Part shown: piece by piece, positions 54,028 to 62,956 of the stretch
Numbering within the stretch: the stretch's first letter is position 1
Layout: the number at the start of each line of letters is the position of its first letter
Assembly: GCA_020637805.1 (NCBI GenBank)
Contig: JACKJU010000006.1
Span: 66,001 to 130,000 of the forward strand
Reading direction: 5' to 3'
From: Nitratireductor sp.
GTDB taxonomy: Bacteria; Pseudomonadota; Alphaproteobacteria; Rhizobiales; Rhizobiaceae
DNA: 64,000 bases
Program-made: the position numbers and the translations under genes
Notes under the pieces: generated by a model
Told to the model about the DNA's origin: nothing
The model's database searches: none
Seen by the model: only the letters and a program-made list of their open reading frames with translations

Positions 54028-56295
54028 GTGAACATGCCGACTTCAGGCCCGCGCGTTCTGTTGAAGCGGCTGCGCGAAGTGATGGCGGAATCGCTTGGTG
54101 CGCAGGACCGGCTGGACAAGATCGTGCGCCACATTGCGGCAAATATGGTTGCCGAGGTTTGCTCGGTCTATGTTCTGCGTTCCGATGGTGTGCTCGAACT
54201 CTTCGCCACCGAGGGCCTCAATCCCGGTTCGGTGCACGAGGCCTCGCTGAAGATAGGCCAGGGCCTTGTTGGTACCATCGCCTCGACGGCACGGCCGCTC
54301 AACCTTTCCGATGCACAGCACCATCCGGCCTTTGCCTATCTGCCGGAAACGGGCGAGGAGATCTACAACTCCTTCCTGGGTGTGCCGATCCTTCGTGCGG
54401 GCCGTCCGCTGGGTGTTCTGGTGGTGCAGAACCAGGCGCAGCGCAACTACCGCGACGACGAGGTGGAGGCGCTCGAAACGACCGCGATGGTTCTGGCGGA
54501 ACTGATCGCCGCCGGACAGCTTGAAGGCCTCGACAAGAAAGGCGCCGGGCTTGACCTGTCGCGCCCGCAGCGCCTTGAGGGCGTGGCGCTGGCCGACGGT
54601 ATCGGCCTTGGTTACGTGGTGTTGCACGAGCCGCGCGTTCTGGTCACCAACCTGTTCAACGAGAACGCCGAATTCGAGACGCGGCGCCTTCACGAATCAC
54701 TCGGCAAGTTGCGGATCTCGATCGACGACATGCTCGAACGTCCTGATGTTGCCCGCGACGGTGAACATCGCGAGGTTCTCGAGACCTATCGCATGTTTGC
54801 CAATGACCGCGGCTGGGTCCGGCGTATGGAGGAGCAGATCGTCAACGGCCTGACAGCCGAGGCGGCGGTCGAGAAGGTACAAAGCGACAACCGCGCGCGC
54901 ATGATGCGCCAGTCCGATCCCTACCTGCGCGAGCGGCTTCACGATTTTGACGATCTGGCATACCGCCTGTTGCGCGAACTCGTGGGCAAGCCTCACGGCC
55001 CCCTGAAGGAGAAGTCCACCCGCGACTACATCGTCGTGGCGCGCAACATGGGCGCGGCCGAACTTCTCGACTACAACGGCCCGCAGCTTCGCGGTCTTGT
55101 TCTGGAAGAGGGCGCTCCGACGAGCCATGTTGTGATCGTGGCAAGAGCGCTCGGCATTCCGGTTGTCGGCCAGGTCCAGAACGTCCTGTCGCTCGCCGAT
55201 ACCGACAATGCGATCATCGCCGACGGCCTTGACGGCGAAGTCTATGTCCGGCCGACAGAGGAAATTCAGTCTGCCTACAGCGAAAAGGTCCGCTTCAGGG
55301 CCAAGCGCCAGGAGATCTACGACAAGCTGCGCGATGAGCCTGCAGTCTCGAAGGATGGTGTCGCGGTAAACCTGTTGATGAATGCTGGCCTGCTGATGGA
55401 CCTGCCAAATCTGGAGCGCTCCGGAGCCAAGGGGATCGGCCTGTTCAGAACAGAGCTGCAATTCATGGTCGCTTCTCACATGCCGCGCCCGAACGAGCAG
55501 GAGAATCTCTACTCTGCGGTTCTGGAAGCGGCCGGCAGTCTTCCGGTCACCTTCCGCACACTGGATATCGGCGGCGACAAGGTGCTGCCCTACATGCGTC
55601 ACGAGCAGGAGGAAAACCCTGCGCTCGGATGGCGGGCCGTGCGTCTTTCCCTCGACCGGCCGGGCCTCTTGCGCCCGCAGATACGCGCCCTTCTGAAGGC
55701 GGCCGCCAACCGTGAACTGCGGGTAATGATCCCGATGGTATCGGAGACCCGCGAAATAACGGCGGTACGCAAGCTGATCAATCGCGAGGTCGAGCTTCTG
55801 ACGCGGTTTGGGCATTCGGTACCGCGACGTCTTGCAGTGGGCGCGATGATCGAGGTGCCGTCGCTTCTCTTCCAGCTGGATGAACTCATGCAGGCCGTGG
55901 ACTTTGTCTCGGTAGGATCGAATGACCTGTTCCAGTTCATGTTCGCCTCGGATCGCGGCAATCCGCGGATCGCGAAGCGGTTCGATCCGATGAGCAGGCC
56001 GTTCCTGCGGGCGCTTCGCCGGATCGTCGATGCCGCAGCGCGGTTCGATACGCCGCTCACCCTTTGCGGAGAAATAGCCGGGAAGCCAATTTCCGCGCTC
56101 GCGCTTCTCGGTATCGGCTTTCGCTCGATCTCGATGTCTGCGGTCTATATAGGGCCGGTCAAGGCGATGCTGATCGAGACGGATATTGCAAGGCTGGAGC
56201 AGGCGCTTCTGCCGGAACTGGACAAGCCTTCAGGCGGGCAGACCATGCGCGAATTCCTGACCGACTATGCCGCCCAGAACGGTATTCCGTACTAG
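54028..56295 (+). CDS. ptsP: PTS-Ntr enzyme I (PtsP)
   Basis: Phosphoenolpyruvate-protein phosphotransferase of the nitrogen-linked PTS, 755 residues. An N-terminal GAF domain (about residues 20-160) senses a ligand, probably glutamine or alpha-ketoglutarate. The EI part follows: the swivelling domain with phospho-histidine in GAPTSHVVIVARALGIPVVG, then the PEP barrel with SVGSNDLFQFMFASDR and TLCGEIAGKP. GTG 54028 has AGGGAG nine bases upstream, better than ATG 54034. The partners Npr and PtsN are not in the window. Confidence 0.93.
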   Translation: MNMPTSGPRVLLKRLREVMAESLGAQDRLDKIVRHIAANMVAEVCSVYVLRSDGVLELFATEGLNPGSVHEASLKIGQGLVGTIASTARPLNLSDAQHHPAFAYLPETGEEIYNSFLGVPILRAGRPLGVLVVQNQAQRNYRDDEVEALETTAMVLAELIAAGQLEGLDKKGAGLDLSRPQRLEGVALADGIGLGYVVLHEPRVLVTNLFNENAEFETRRLHESLGKLRISIDDMLERPDVARDGEHREVLETYRMFANDRGWVRRMEEQIVNGLTAEAAVEKVQSDNRARMMRQSDPYLRERLHDFDDLAYRLLRELVGKPHGPLKEKSTRDYIVVARNMGAAELLDYNGPQLRGLVLEEGAPTSHVVIVARALGIPVVGQVQNVLSLADTDNAIIADGLDGEVYVRPTEEIQSAYSEKVRFRAKRQEIYDKLRDEPAVSKDGVAVNLLMNAGLLMDLPNLERSGAKGIGLFRTELQFMVASHMPRPNEQENLYSAVLEAAGSLPVTFRTLDIGGDKVLPYMRHEQEENPALGWRAVRLSLDRPGLLRPQIRALLKAAANRELRVMIPMVSETREITAVRKLINREVELLTRFGHSVPRRLAVGAMIEVPSLLFQLDELMQAVDFVSVGSNDLFQFMFASDRGNPRIAKRFDPMSRPFLRALRRIVDAAARFDTPLTLCGEIAGKPISALALLGIGFRSISMSAVYIGPVKAMLIETDIARLEQALLPELDKPSGGQTMREFLTDYAAQNGIPY

Positions 56296-56370
56296 CCAGG
56301 CATCGACGTCACGCTTCTTGTTTGACGGCAGTTTCCGTCCAAGCCTCCGTTTTCCCTGAAATGGAATCTC

Positions 56371-57444
56371 ATGCTCGACCACGCCAAACTCAGACAACTG
56401 ACCAACCGGCACAAATCCATCGAGGAAAAGATGGCCGCAAATCCGGATCCGGAGACCTATGTGAAGCTGGCCTCGGAATATTCCGAACTTGAGCCGGTGG
56501 TTGCAAAGATCCGCGAGTTGCAGGAAGTCCAGAATGGCCTGGCAGGGCTGGACGAACTTCTGGCCGATTCATCGACCGACAAGGAAATGCGTGAGCTGGC
56601 GGAGCTCGAATATCCCGATCTTGAAGAAAAGGTCGAGGAATTGTCGAACGAGATCCGGCTCCTGCTCCTGCCAAGGGACGAAGCGGACGAAAAGAGCGCC
56701 GTGCTCGAGATACGGGCTGGTACGGGCGGGTCGGAGGCCGCGCTTTTTGCCGGCGATCTGTTCCGCATGTACGAGCGCTATGCCGCGTCCAAGGGCTGGA
56801 AGGTGGAAGTGCTCTCAGCCAGCGAGGGTGAGGTTGGCGGCTACAAGGAGATCATTGCCTCTGTCACCGGAAAGGGCGTGTTTGCCCGGCTGAAATTCGA
56901 ATCCGGTGTTCACCGCGTTCAGCGCGTGCCGGAAACCGAAGGTGGCGGACGCATTCACACTTCTGCCGCCACTGTCGCGGTTCTGCCAGAGGCCGAGGAC
57001 ATTGATGTCGAAATCCGCAACGAGGATATTCGCATCGATACCATGCGTGCTTCCGGTGCTGGCGGCCAGCACGTCAACACCACCGACTCGGCTGTGCGCA
57101 TCACCCACTTACCCACGGGCATCGTCGTCACTTCTTCGGAGAAATCGCAGCACCAGAACCGCGCCAATGCCATGAAGACGCTCAGGGCGCGGCTCTATGA
57201 CATGGAACGCCAGAAGGCGGACAAGGAGCGCGCGGATTCACGCAAGGGTCAGGTTGGATCCGGCGACAGGTCAGAGCGCATAAGGACATACAATTTCCCG
57301 CAGGGCAGGGTAACGGATCATCGGATAAATCTTACCTTGTACAAGCTGGACCGGATCATTCTTGGAGAGGGACTGGACGAGATCATCGATGGTCTTGTCA
57401 CTGACCACCAGACGAACCTGCTTGCAGCTGAAGAGGAAGCCTGA
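56371..57444 (+). CDS. prfA: Peptide chain release factor 1
   Basis: Releases the finished chain at UAA and UAG. It has 357 residues. The GGQ catalytic motif is in ASGAGGQHVNTTDSAVRITH (about residue 227), and the tripeptide decoding PxT-type region precedes it. It is followed three bases later by prmC, which methylates the GGQ glutamine, so the pair is co-translated. Confidence 0.95.
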   Translation: MLDHAKLRQLTNRHKSIEEKMAANPDPETYVKLASEYSELEPVVAKIRELQEVQNGLAGLDELLADSSTDKEMRELAELEYPDLEEKVEELSNEIRLLLLPRDEADEKSAVLEIRAGTGGSEAALFAGDLFRMYERYAASKGWKVEVLSASEGEVGGYKEIIASVTGKGVFARLKFESGVHRVQRVPETEGGGRIHTSAATVAVLPEAEDIDVEIRNEDIRIDTMRASGAGGQHVNTTDSAVRITHLPTGIVVTSSEKSQHQNRANAMKTLRARLYDMERQKADKERADSRKGQVGSGDRSERIRTYNFPQGRVTDHRINLTLYKLDRIILGEGLDEIIDGLVTDHQTNLLAAEEEA

Positions 57445-57447
57445 CGT

Positions 57448-58308
57448 TTGTCCGCCGGACCGGTTCGCACGCTCGATCAGTTGTTGAACGGTGCTGCCGC
57501 CAGGTTGCACGAGGCCGGGTGCCTGGACAGCCGCACGGATGCGCGAATGCTTCTTGCCGCGGCATTGGGATGCGACACGGCGGGATTGATTTCGAGACTG
57601 CGTGACGTGGCGGACGCGGCAGAAGCGGAAAGGTTCGAGGCTTTCATCGGTGAACGCATGTCCGGCAAACCCGTCCACCGGATTCTGGGGCGGCGGGAGT
57701 TTTTCGGACGCGAATTCGTACTGAACGAAGCGGCGCTGGAACCGCGTCCCGATACCGAGCTTCTTGTCGAGACCGTTCTTGCCGACTGGCGCGGGCAGAA
57801 GGGCGAAATCAGCTTCTGCGAAGTCGGCACCGGCAGCGGTGCCGTCTGCGTCACCCTTCTTTGCGAAATCGCGAATGCTATTGCGACCGGCACGGATATC
57901 AGTGCAAGGGCGCTCGAATGCACGAAGGCAAATGCAGACCGACTGCTAACTTCGGGCAGGCTGGAACTCGTGGAAACCGATTGTCTCGAAGAAGTTTCGG
58001 GTCCGTTCAATTTCATCGTCTCCAACCCGCCATATATACCAAGCGGTGATATTGCGGGTCTTGACCGGGAAGTGCGCGAGCATGATCCGTTGATCGCGCT
58101 GGATGGTGGCGAGGACGGCCTCGACTTCTATCGCAAGCTGTTGTCGCAGGCGCAAAGCCGCCTTGTTCCGGGAGGGCGGGTCTATCTCGAGACGGGCCAC
58201 GATCAGCATGCCGGGATCGAGCGCATTGCTGCCGCAGGTGGGTGGAACCTGGTCTCGGCGCTGAACGATCTGGCCGGCCTGCCCAGGACAATGGTCTTTT
58301 CAATCTGA
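57448..58308 (+). CDS. prmC: Release-factor glutamine methyltransferase PrmC
   Basis: SAM-dependent enzyme of 286 residues that methylates the glutamine of the GGQ motif in release factors. It has the RMGKPVHRILGR-type N-terminal stretch (SGKPVHRILGRREFFGREF), the SAM motif EVGTGSGAVCVTLLC, and the catalytic NPPYIPSG (about residue 192). The start is TTG 57448 with GAGGA ten bases ahead; no nearby ATG fits. It ends 502 bases before the next gene. Confidence 0.93.
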   Translation: MSAGPVRTLDQLLNGAAARLHEAGCLDSRTDARMLLAAALGCDTAGLISRLRDVADAAEAERFEAFIGERMSGKPVHRILGRREFFGREFVLNEAALEPRPDTELLVETVLADWRGQKGEISFCEVGTGSGAVCVTLLCEIANAIATGTDISARALECTKANADRLLTSGRLELVETDCLEEVSGPFNFIVSNPPYIPSGDIAGLDREVREHDPLIALDGGEDGLDFYRKLLSQAQSRLVPGGRVYLETGHDQHAGIERIAAAGGWNLVSALNDLAGLPRTMVFSI

Positions 58309-58810
58309 GAATCTGCGGGCAGCCGGGCCGTTGCGCTGCTGCAACTGTTCACCGGTTTCGTTAAGCCTGCGACAAGAAAGGGCTTGGAATCGCCATAATA
58401 ACTGGCTAGATAACTGTCAGAGCAGATGCTGCCGAATGAGTCGCAGACAGCTTTTTCCGCTTCCCAACACACATATTGTCATGGCCGGTTCCGGTCGTGT
58501 GAATAACAAGGGCAAGATAAACCCGGGGTTGGCGAGCGAGGGACGGCGGGGGCCGTATCGAAGTGGGGAGCAGTCGCGAAATTTAATGCAACCGGATTTC
58601 CGGTGTCGCGTCATTGCTGCCGGCGGGGCAGCTTGCGAATAGGGATAGACCGCAGTTCAGCAATTCAAAGCCTGTCAGGGTGATGCCAAGGCGAATTCCG
58701 GGTATCGGGCCGGCAGGTCTCGACCAGAAAGACATATCTTTGCCGCGTCGCGGGTATTCCGTTTCCCGCCGTCTGTGCAGAACTGATTCAAACGGAACAT
58801 CGGGAAATTC
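58309..58810 (+). other. 502-base gap and leader ahead of the DUF4167 gene
   Basis: No gene is supported. The short open frames on both strands here lack ribosome-binding sites and known motifs. Two small inverted repeats are visible: ACCGGATTTCCGGT around 58590-58603 and GCTGCC-N5-GGCAGC at 58616-58632. The length suggests a long leader or an unannotated small RNA, with the promoter of the DUF4167 gene somewhere inside. Confidence 0.35.
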
Positions 58811-59470
58811 ATGAGGCAACCTCAGCAAAACAAGAACCGCATGCGGAATCGCAGAAGCAAGCAGACCAATCCGCTTAACCGCAATTTCGAAAGCAATGGA
58901 CCGGACGTAAAGATCCGCGGCAATGCGGCCCATATCGCCGAGAAGTATACGTCGCTTGCACGCGATGCTCAGTCTTCGGGCGATCACGTGATGGCGGAAA
59001 ACTACCTTCAGCATGCGGAACACTACAATCGCCTGATTGCAGCGGCCAATGCCCAGAAGGAAGTCAACCGGTCCGAAAATCAGCCGCAGCCCGACTTCTC
59101 CAATGACGAAGACGGACAGGAACAGTCCGCTGCCAATGATGACGGCAACACCAGGGACGAAGCAGCCGCTTCGGCTTCGGGAGATGATGGCAACAAGCGC
59201 AACCGGCGCGAACGCCGTCCGCGCAAGCCGCGCAACAATGATGAGGGCGAGCAGGCCGACACCGGCAGTGACGCCGTCGAGGCCTCTTCGGACAGCGACG
59301 ATGCCGACGATGAAGCCGGCAGCAAGGCTGCATCGAACGGAAACGGCAATGGCCGCAAACGGTCGCGCACCCGCGACGACAAGCAGGCCGCAGCCAAGAA
59401 GCCCAGCATGGAGGGTGTGAGCGAGGACGCTGCCGGCCTTCCGGAGAGCATTCTGGGCGGAGCCGCCTGA
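58811..59470 (+). CDS. DUF4167 domain protein, predicted RNA-binding or disordered
   Basis: A 219-residue protein. The conserved DUF4167 domain is at the N-terminus (about residues 5-75: NKNRMRNRRSKQTNPLNRNFESNGPDVKIRGNAAHIAEKYTSLARDAQSSGDHVMAENYLQHAEHYNRL). The rest is low complexity with many Asn, Asp, Ala and Arg residues, alternating acidic and basic blocks, and is probably disordered. The function is unknown; the basic start suggests nucleic-acid binding. It is a single gene ending in a strong terminator. Confidence 0.88.
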   Translation: MRQPQQNKNRMRNRRSKQTNPLNRNFESNGPDVKIRGNAAHIAEKYTSLARDAQSSGDHVMAENYLQHAEHYNRLIAAANAQKEVNRSENQPQPDFSNDEDGQEQSAANDDGNTRDEAAASASGDDGNKRNRRERRPRKPRNNDEGEQADTGSDAVEASSDSDDADDEAGSKAASNGNGNGRKRSRTRDDKQAAAKKPSMEGVSEDAAGLPESILGGAA

Positions 59471-59500
59471 TCGCACTTCGCACAATGCGGATTGAACATA

Positions 59501-59529
59501 AAAAACCCGGCCATTCGTGCCGGGTTTTT
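59501..59529 (+). terminator. Intrinsic terminator of the DUF4167 gene
   Basis: AAAAACCCGGC and GCCGGGTTTTT form a perfect 11-base stem around a seven-base loop, ending in a T run. It lies 30 bases after the stop codon. The stem is symmetric and could act in both directions. Confidence 0.92.
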
Positions 59530-59560
59530 GCTTTTTGGTAATGGTCAACAAGCCGCAGCC

Positions 59561-59590
59561 CTTTAACCGCAGCGCGCACATTCCCATATG
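59561..59590 (+). promoter_or_regulatory. RpoH-type heat-shock promoter candidate for clpB
   Basis: CTTTAA (59561-59566) and CCCATATG (59583-59590) are separated by 16 bases. They match the sigma-32 -35 element CTTGAA with one mismatch and the -10 element CCCATNT. It lies about 90 bases ahead of clpB, a classic RpoH target, and an rpoH gene is in this window. It was identified by eye. Confidence 0.5.
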
Positions 59591-59680
59591 AAGTTCATAG
59601 CGGGCCCGCCGGTTCGGGGGCCTTGTCTTCAATCGCTTTCGCCGTGCCTCCAGAAGGGCGGCGGGACCAGGAGATGAAAA

Positions 59681-62296
59681 ATGGATATCGAGAAATATTC
59701 CGACAGGGTGAAGGGATTCATCCAGAGCGCGCAGACAGCTGCGCTTTCAGAGGGACATCAGCATTTCACGGCCGAGCAGCTTCTCAAGGTATTGCTGCAG
59801 GACGAGGAAGGCCTCGCCGCCTCCTTGATCAGGAAGGCTGGTGGCAGGGCGAAGGACGCCCTCATGGCAACCGAGCTCGCGCTCGACAAGCTGCCGAAAG
59901 TTTCGGGCGGCAACGGCCAGCTTTATCTGTCCCAGCCATTGGCAAAGGTGTTTTCGACCGCCGAAACGGCGGCTGACAAAGCAGGCGATTCGTACGTCAC
60001 CGTTGAACGCCTCCTTCTTGCCATGGCGATCGAGAAGTCCTCGCCGACCTCCGGCATTCTGGAAAAGGCGGGCGTTACCGCGAGCGGTCTCAACAAGGCC
60101 ATCGACGAATTGCGTCAGGGGCGCACTGCCGATTCCGCCAACGCGGAAGCGGGCTATGATGCCCTCAAGAAATATGCACGCGACCTGACCAAGGAAGCGC
60201 GCGACGGCAAGCTTGATCCGGTTATTGGCCGTGACGACGAAATCCGCCGCGCCATTCAGGTGCTTTCGCGGCGCACGAAGAACAACCCGGTTCTGATCGG
60301 CGAACCCGGCGTCGGCAAGACTGCCATCGCCGAAGGGCTCGCACTGCGCATCGTCAATGGCGATGTGCCCGAATCGCTCAAGGACAAGAAACTTCTTTCC
60401 CTCGACATGGGCGCACTGATTGCAGGTGCCAAATACCGTGGTGAATTCGAGGAGCGATTGAAGGCGGTTCTTTCCGAAGTTCAGGCCGCAGCCGGGGGCA
60501 TCATTCTTTTCATCGACGAGATGCATACGCTTGTTGGTGCAGGCAAGGCGGACGGCGCAATGGATGCGTCGAACCTTCTCAAGCCGGCGCTGGCGCGCGG
60601 CGAACTGCACTGCGTAGGTGCGACCACGCTCGACGAGTACCAGAAGCATGTCGAGAAGGATGCTGCCCTTGCACGCCGGTTCCAGCCGGTATTCGTCAAC
60701 GAGCCGACCGTGGAAGACACGATTTCGATCCTGCGTGGCATCAAGGAAAAATACGAGCTGCACCATGGCGTGCGGATCACCGATTCGTCGCTTGTTTCTG
60801 CAGCAACGCTTTCCAACCGCTACATCACCGACAGGTTTCTGCCGGACAAGGCAATCGACCTGATGGACGAGGCCGCTGCGCGCCTGCGCATGCAGGTGGA
60901 TTCGAAACCGGAAGAACTCGACGAACTTGATCGCAGGATCATCCAGCTCAAGATCGAGCGCGAGGCTCTGAAGAAGGAAACCGACAAGGGTTCCGTCGAA
61001 AGGCTCAAATCGCTGGAGAGCGAACTTGCCGATCTGCAGGAAAAGGCAGACGGGTTGACCGCGCGCTGGCAGGCGGAGAAGACAAAACTCTCCGGTGCCC
61101 GCGACATCAAGGAGAAACTCGACCAGGCCCGTATCGAGCTTGAGCGCGTGCAGCGATCTGGCGACCTGGCCAGGGCAGGGGAACTTGCCTATGGCACGAT
61201 CCCGGAACTCGAGAAGCAGCTTGTCGAGGCAGAGCGCCAGACCGAAGAGGCCGGGGCGGCCATGGTGGAAGAGGCTGTCACGCCCAACCACATCGCCCAC
61301 GTCATCTCGCGCTGGACGGGTATTCCGGTCGACAAGATGCTCGAGGGCGAACGCGACAAGTTGCTGCGCATGGAAGACGAACTCGCCAAACGCGTCGTTG
61401 GCCAGGGTGAGGCAGTGCAGGCGGTTTCGCGCGCGGTGCGCCGTGCCCGAGCCGGTTTGCAGGACCCCAACCGCCCGATCGGTTCGTTCATCTTCCTTGG
61501 ACCAACCGGTGTCGGCAAGACGGAACTAACCAAGGCACTGGCAGGCTTCCTGTTCGACGACGACAACGCGATGGTACGTCTCGACATGTCCGAGTTCATG
61601 GAGAAGCATTCCGTGGCCCGGCTGATCGGAGCACCTCCGGGATATGTCGGCTATGACGAGGGCGGTGTCCTTACGGAGGCCGTTCGCCGCAGGCCCTACC
61701 AGATCGTTCTCTTCGACGAGATCGAGAAGGCGCATCCAGATGTCTTCAACGTGCTGCTGCAGGTGCTGGATGACGGCCGCCTTACCGATGGCCAGGGCCG
61801 CACCGTCGACTTCCGCAACACGCTGGTCATCATGACCTCCAACCTTGGCGCGGAATACCTGACCGCGTTGAAGGACGAAGAGGACGTTGATGCCGTGCGC
61901 GACGAAGTGATGAATGTGGTCAAGGCAAGCTTCCGGCCCGAGTTCCTCAACCGCGTGGACGACATCATGCTGTTCCACCGGCTCAAGCGGAACAACATGG
62001 CTGCCATCGTCGAAATCCAGCTCAAACGGCTGGAGAAACTGCTGGCTGACCGGCGTATACGTCTCGATGTCGGGAAGGATGCAGTGGAATGGCTTGCCGA
62101 GCGTGGCTACGATCCGGCCTATGGCGCGCGTCCGCTGAAGCGCGTCATCCAGTCGAAGCTGCAGGACCAGCTTGCCGAGAAGATTCTCCTTGGCGAAATC
62201 CATGACGGGATGACCGTCACGGTTTCTGCTGCGGGTGATCAGCTTGTTCTCGAAGGTGCTGCTCCTGCATCTGAAACGGAAGACAAGGCTGCCTGA
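59681..62296 (+). CDS. clpB: ATP-dependent disaggregase ClpB
   Basis: Hexameric AAA+ chaperone that pulls apart heat-aggregated proteins with DnaK. The 871 residues include an N domain, AAA1 with GEPGVGKTAIAEGLALRI (about residue 207), a coiled-coil middle domain (about 410-530, rich in Glu, Lys and Leu) and AAA2 with GPTGVGKTELTKALAGFLF (about 608). AGGAG precedes ATG 59681. It ends with a strong terminator. Confidence 0.97.
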   Translation: MDIEKYSDRVKGFIQSAQTAALSEGHQHFTAEQLLKVLLQDEEGLAASLIRKAGGRAKDALMATELALDKLPKVSGGNGQLYLSQPLAKVFSTAETAADKAGDSYVTVERLLLAMAIEKSSPTSGILEKAGVTASGLNKAIDELRQGRTADSANAEAGYDALKKYARDLTKEARDGKLDPVIGRDDEIRRAIQVLSRRTKNNPVLIGEPGVGKTAIAEGLALRIVNGDVPESLKDKKLLSLDMGALIAGAKYRGEFEERLKAVLSEVQAAAGGIILFIDEMHTLVGAGKADGAMDASNLLKPALARGELHCVGATTLDEYQKHVEKDAALARRFQPVFVNEPTVEDTISILRGIKEKYELHHGVRITDSSLVSAATLSNRYITDRFLPDKAIDLMDEAAARLRMQVDSKPEELDELDRRIIQLKIEREALKKETDKGSVERLKSLESELADLQEKADGLTARWQAEKTKLSGARDIKEKLDQARIELERVQRSGDLARAGELAYGTIPELEKQLVEAERQTEEAGAAMVEEAVTPNHIAHVISRWTGIPVDKMLEGERDKLLRMEDELAKRVVGQGEAVQAVSRAVRRARAGLQDPNRPIGSFIFLGPTGVGKTELTKALAGFLFDDDNAMVRLDMSEFMEKHSVARLIGAPPGYVGYDEGGVLTEAVRRRPYQIVLFDEIEKAHPDVFNVLLQVLDDGRLTDGQGRTVDFRNTLVIMTSNLGAEYLTALKDEEDVDAVRDEVMNVVKASFRPEFLNRVDDIMLFHRLKRNNMAAIVEIQLKRLEKLLADRRIRLDVGKDAVEWLAERGYDPAYGARPLKRVIQSKLQDQLAEKILLGEIHDGMTVTVSAAGDQLVLEGAAPASETEDKAA

Positions 62297-62323
62297 CGGT
62301 TTTCGCCGTATCGCGAGTATTGG

Positions 62324-62359
62324 AAGGGCGCATCCGGATGAAGCGGGTGCGCCCTTTTT
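62324..62359 (+). terminator. Intrinsic terminator of clpB
   Basis: AAGGGCGCA pairs with TGCGCCCTT (nine bases), with CCG/CGG able to extend the stem inward, followed by TTT. It lies 28 bases after the clpB stop codon and ahead of the YjbR gene. Confidence 0.88.
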
Positions 62360-62390
62360 CATTTCCGAAAACCATGCGAAAAACCTTCGC

Positions 62391-62765
62391 ATGAAGCTCG
62401 AAGCATACAATGAATTCTGTGCAGGCCTGCCTGCCACCAGCCATGTCGTTCAGTGGGGCGGTGCGCATGTCTGGAAGGTTGGCGGCAAGGTATTCGCCAT
62501 CGGCGGCTGGCAGATGGGTAAGCCAGCGGAGCCAGGCGAATTGTTCGTCACTTTCAAGGTTTCCGAACTGACCTATGACATCCTCAAGGAATTGCCCGGT
62601 TGCAGGCCGGCGCCCTATCTGGCTTCCCGCGGCATGAAATGGATACAGCGGACCGGTGATGGAGCGGTCGACGATAACGGACTGCGCGACTATCTGCGGG
62701 AGAGCCACCGGATCGTGGCGTCCGGGCTAAGTCAAAAGAGACAGCGGGAACTCGGGCTGGATTGA
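62391..62765 (+). CDS. MmcQ/YjbR-family DNA-binding protein
   Basis: A 124-residue protein with the double-wing YjbR fold (YNEFCAGLPATSHVVQWGGAHVWKVGGKVFAIGG, then FKVSELTYDILKELPGCRPAPYLASRGMKWIQ). Members bind DNA non-specifically; the role is unknown. The frame is open to 62235, but that stretch runs through the clpB terminator, and ATG 62391 is the usual family start. It is a single-gene unit. Confidence 0.87.
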   Translation: MKLEAYNEFCAGLPATSHVVQWGGAHVWKVGGKVFAIGGWQMGKPAEPGELFVTFKVSELTYDILKELPGCRPAPYLASRGMKWIQRTGDGAVDDNGLRDYLRESHRIVASGLSQKRQRELGLD

Positions 62766-62956
62766 AGCCGCCAGAGCAATTCAGGAAGCCTCGAATCCAC
62801 GCTTGTGGTCGTGAGCGCCCCCGCGCAGTATTGAACAGACTTCATTCTCCCCTCTTGCCGGTTGCAGCGCAACGTGATTTGACGCTGGCAAATGGCGTCT
62901 TCCTGAGGGAAGAGGGCCTGGCCCAAAAAGGGCCGATCGATAGGCCCTTCAGGGGA

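Noticed and set aside
58583..59632. 349-codon minus-strand open frame over the DUF4167 gene and its leader
   Set aside because: The low-complexity composition of the DUF4167 gene keeps the opposite strand open. There is no start signal, and the terminator at 59501-59529 lies inside the frame.
59747..61300. 517-codon minus-strand open frame inside clpB
   Set aside because: It is antisense to the clpB AAA1 region and has no family features.
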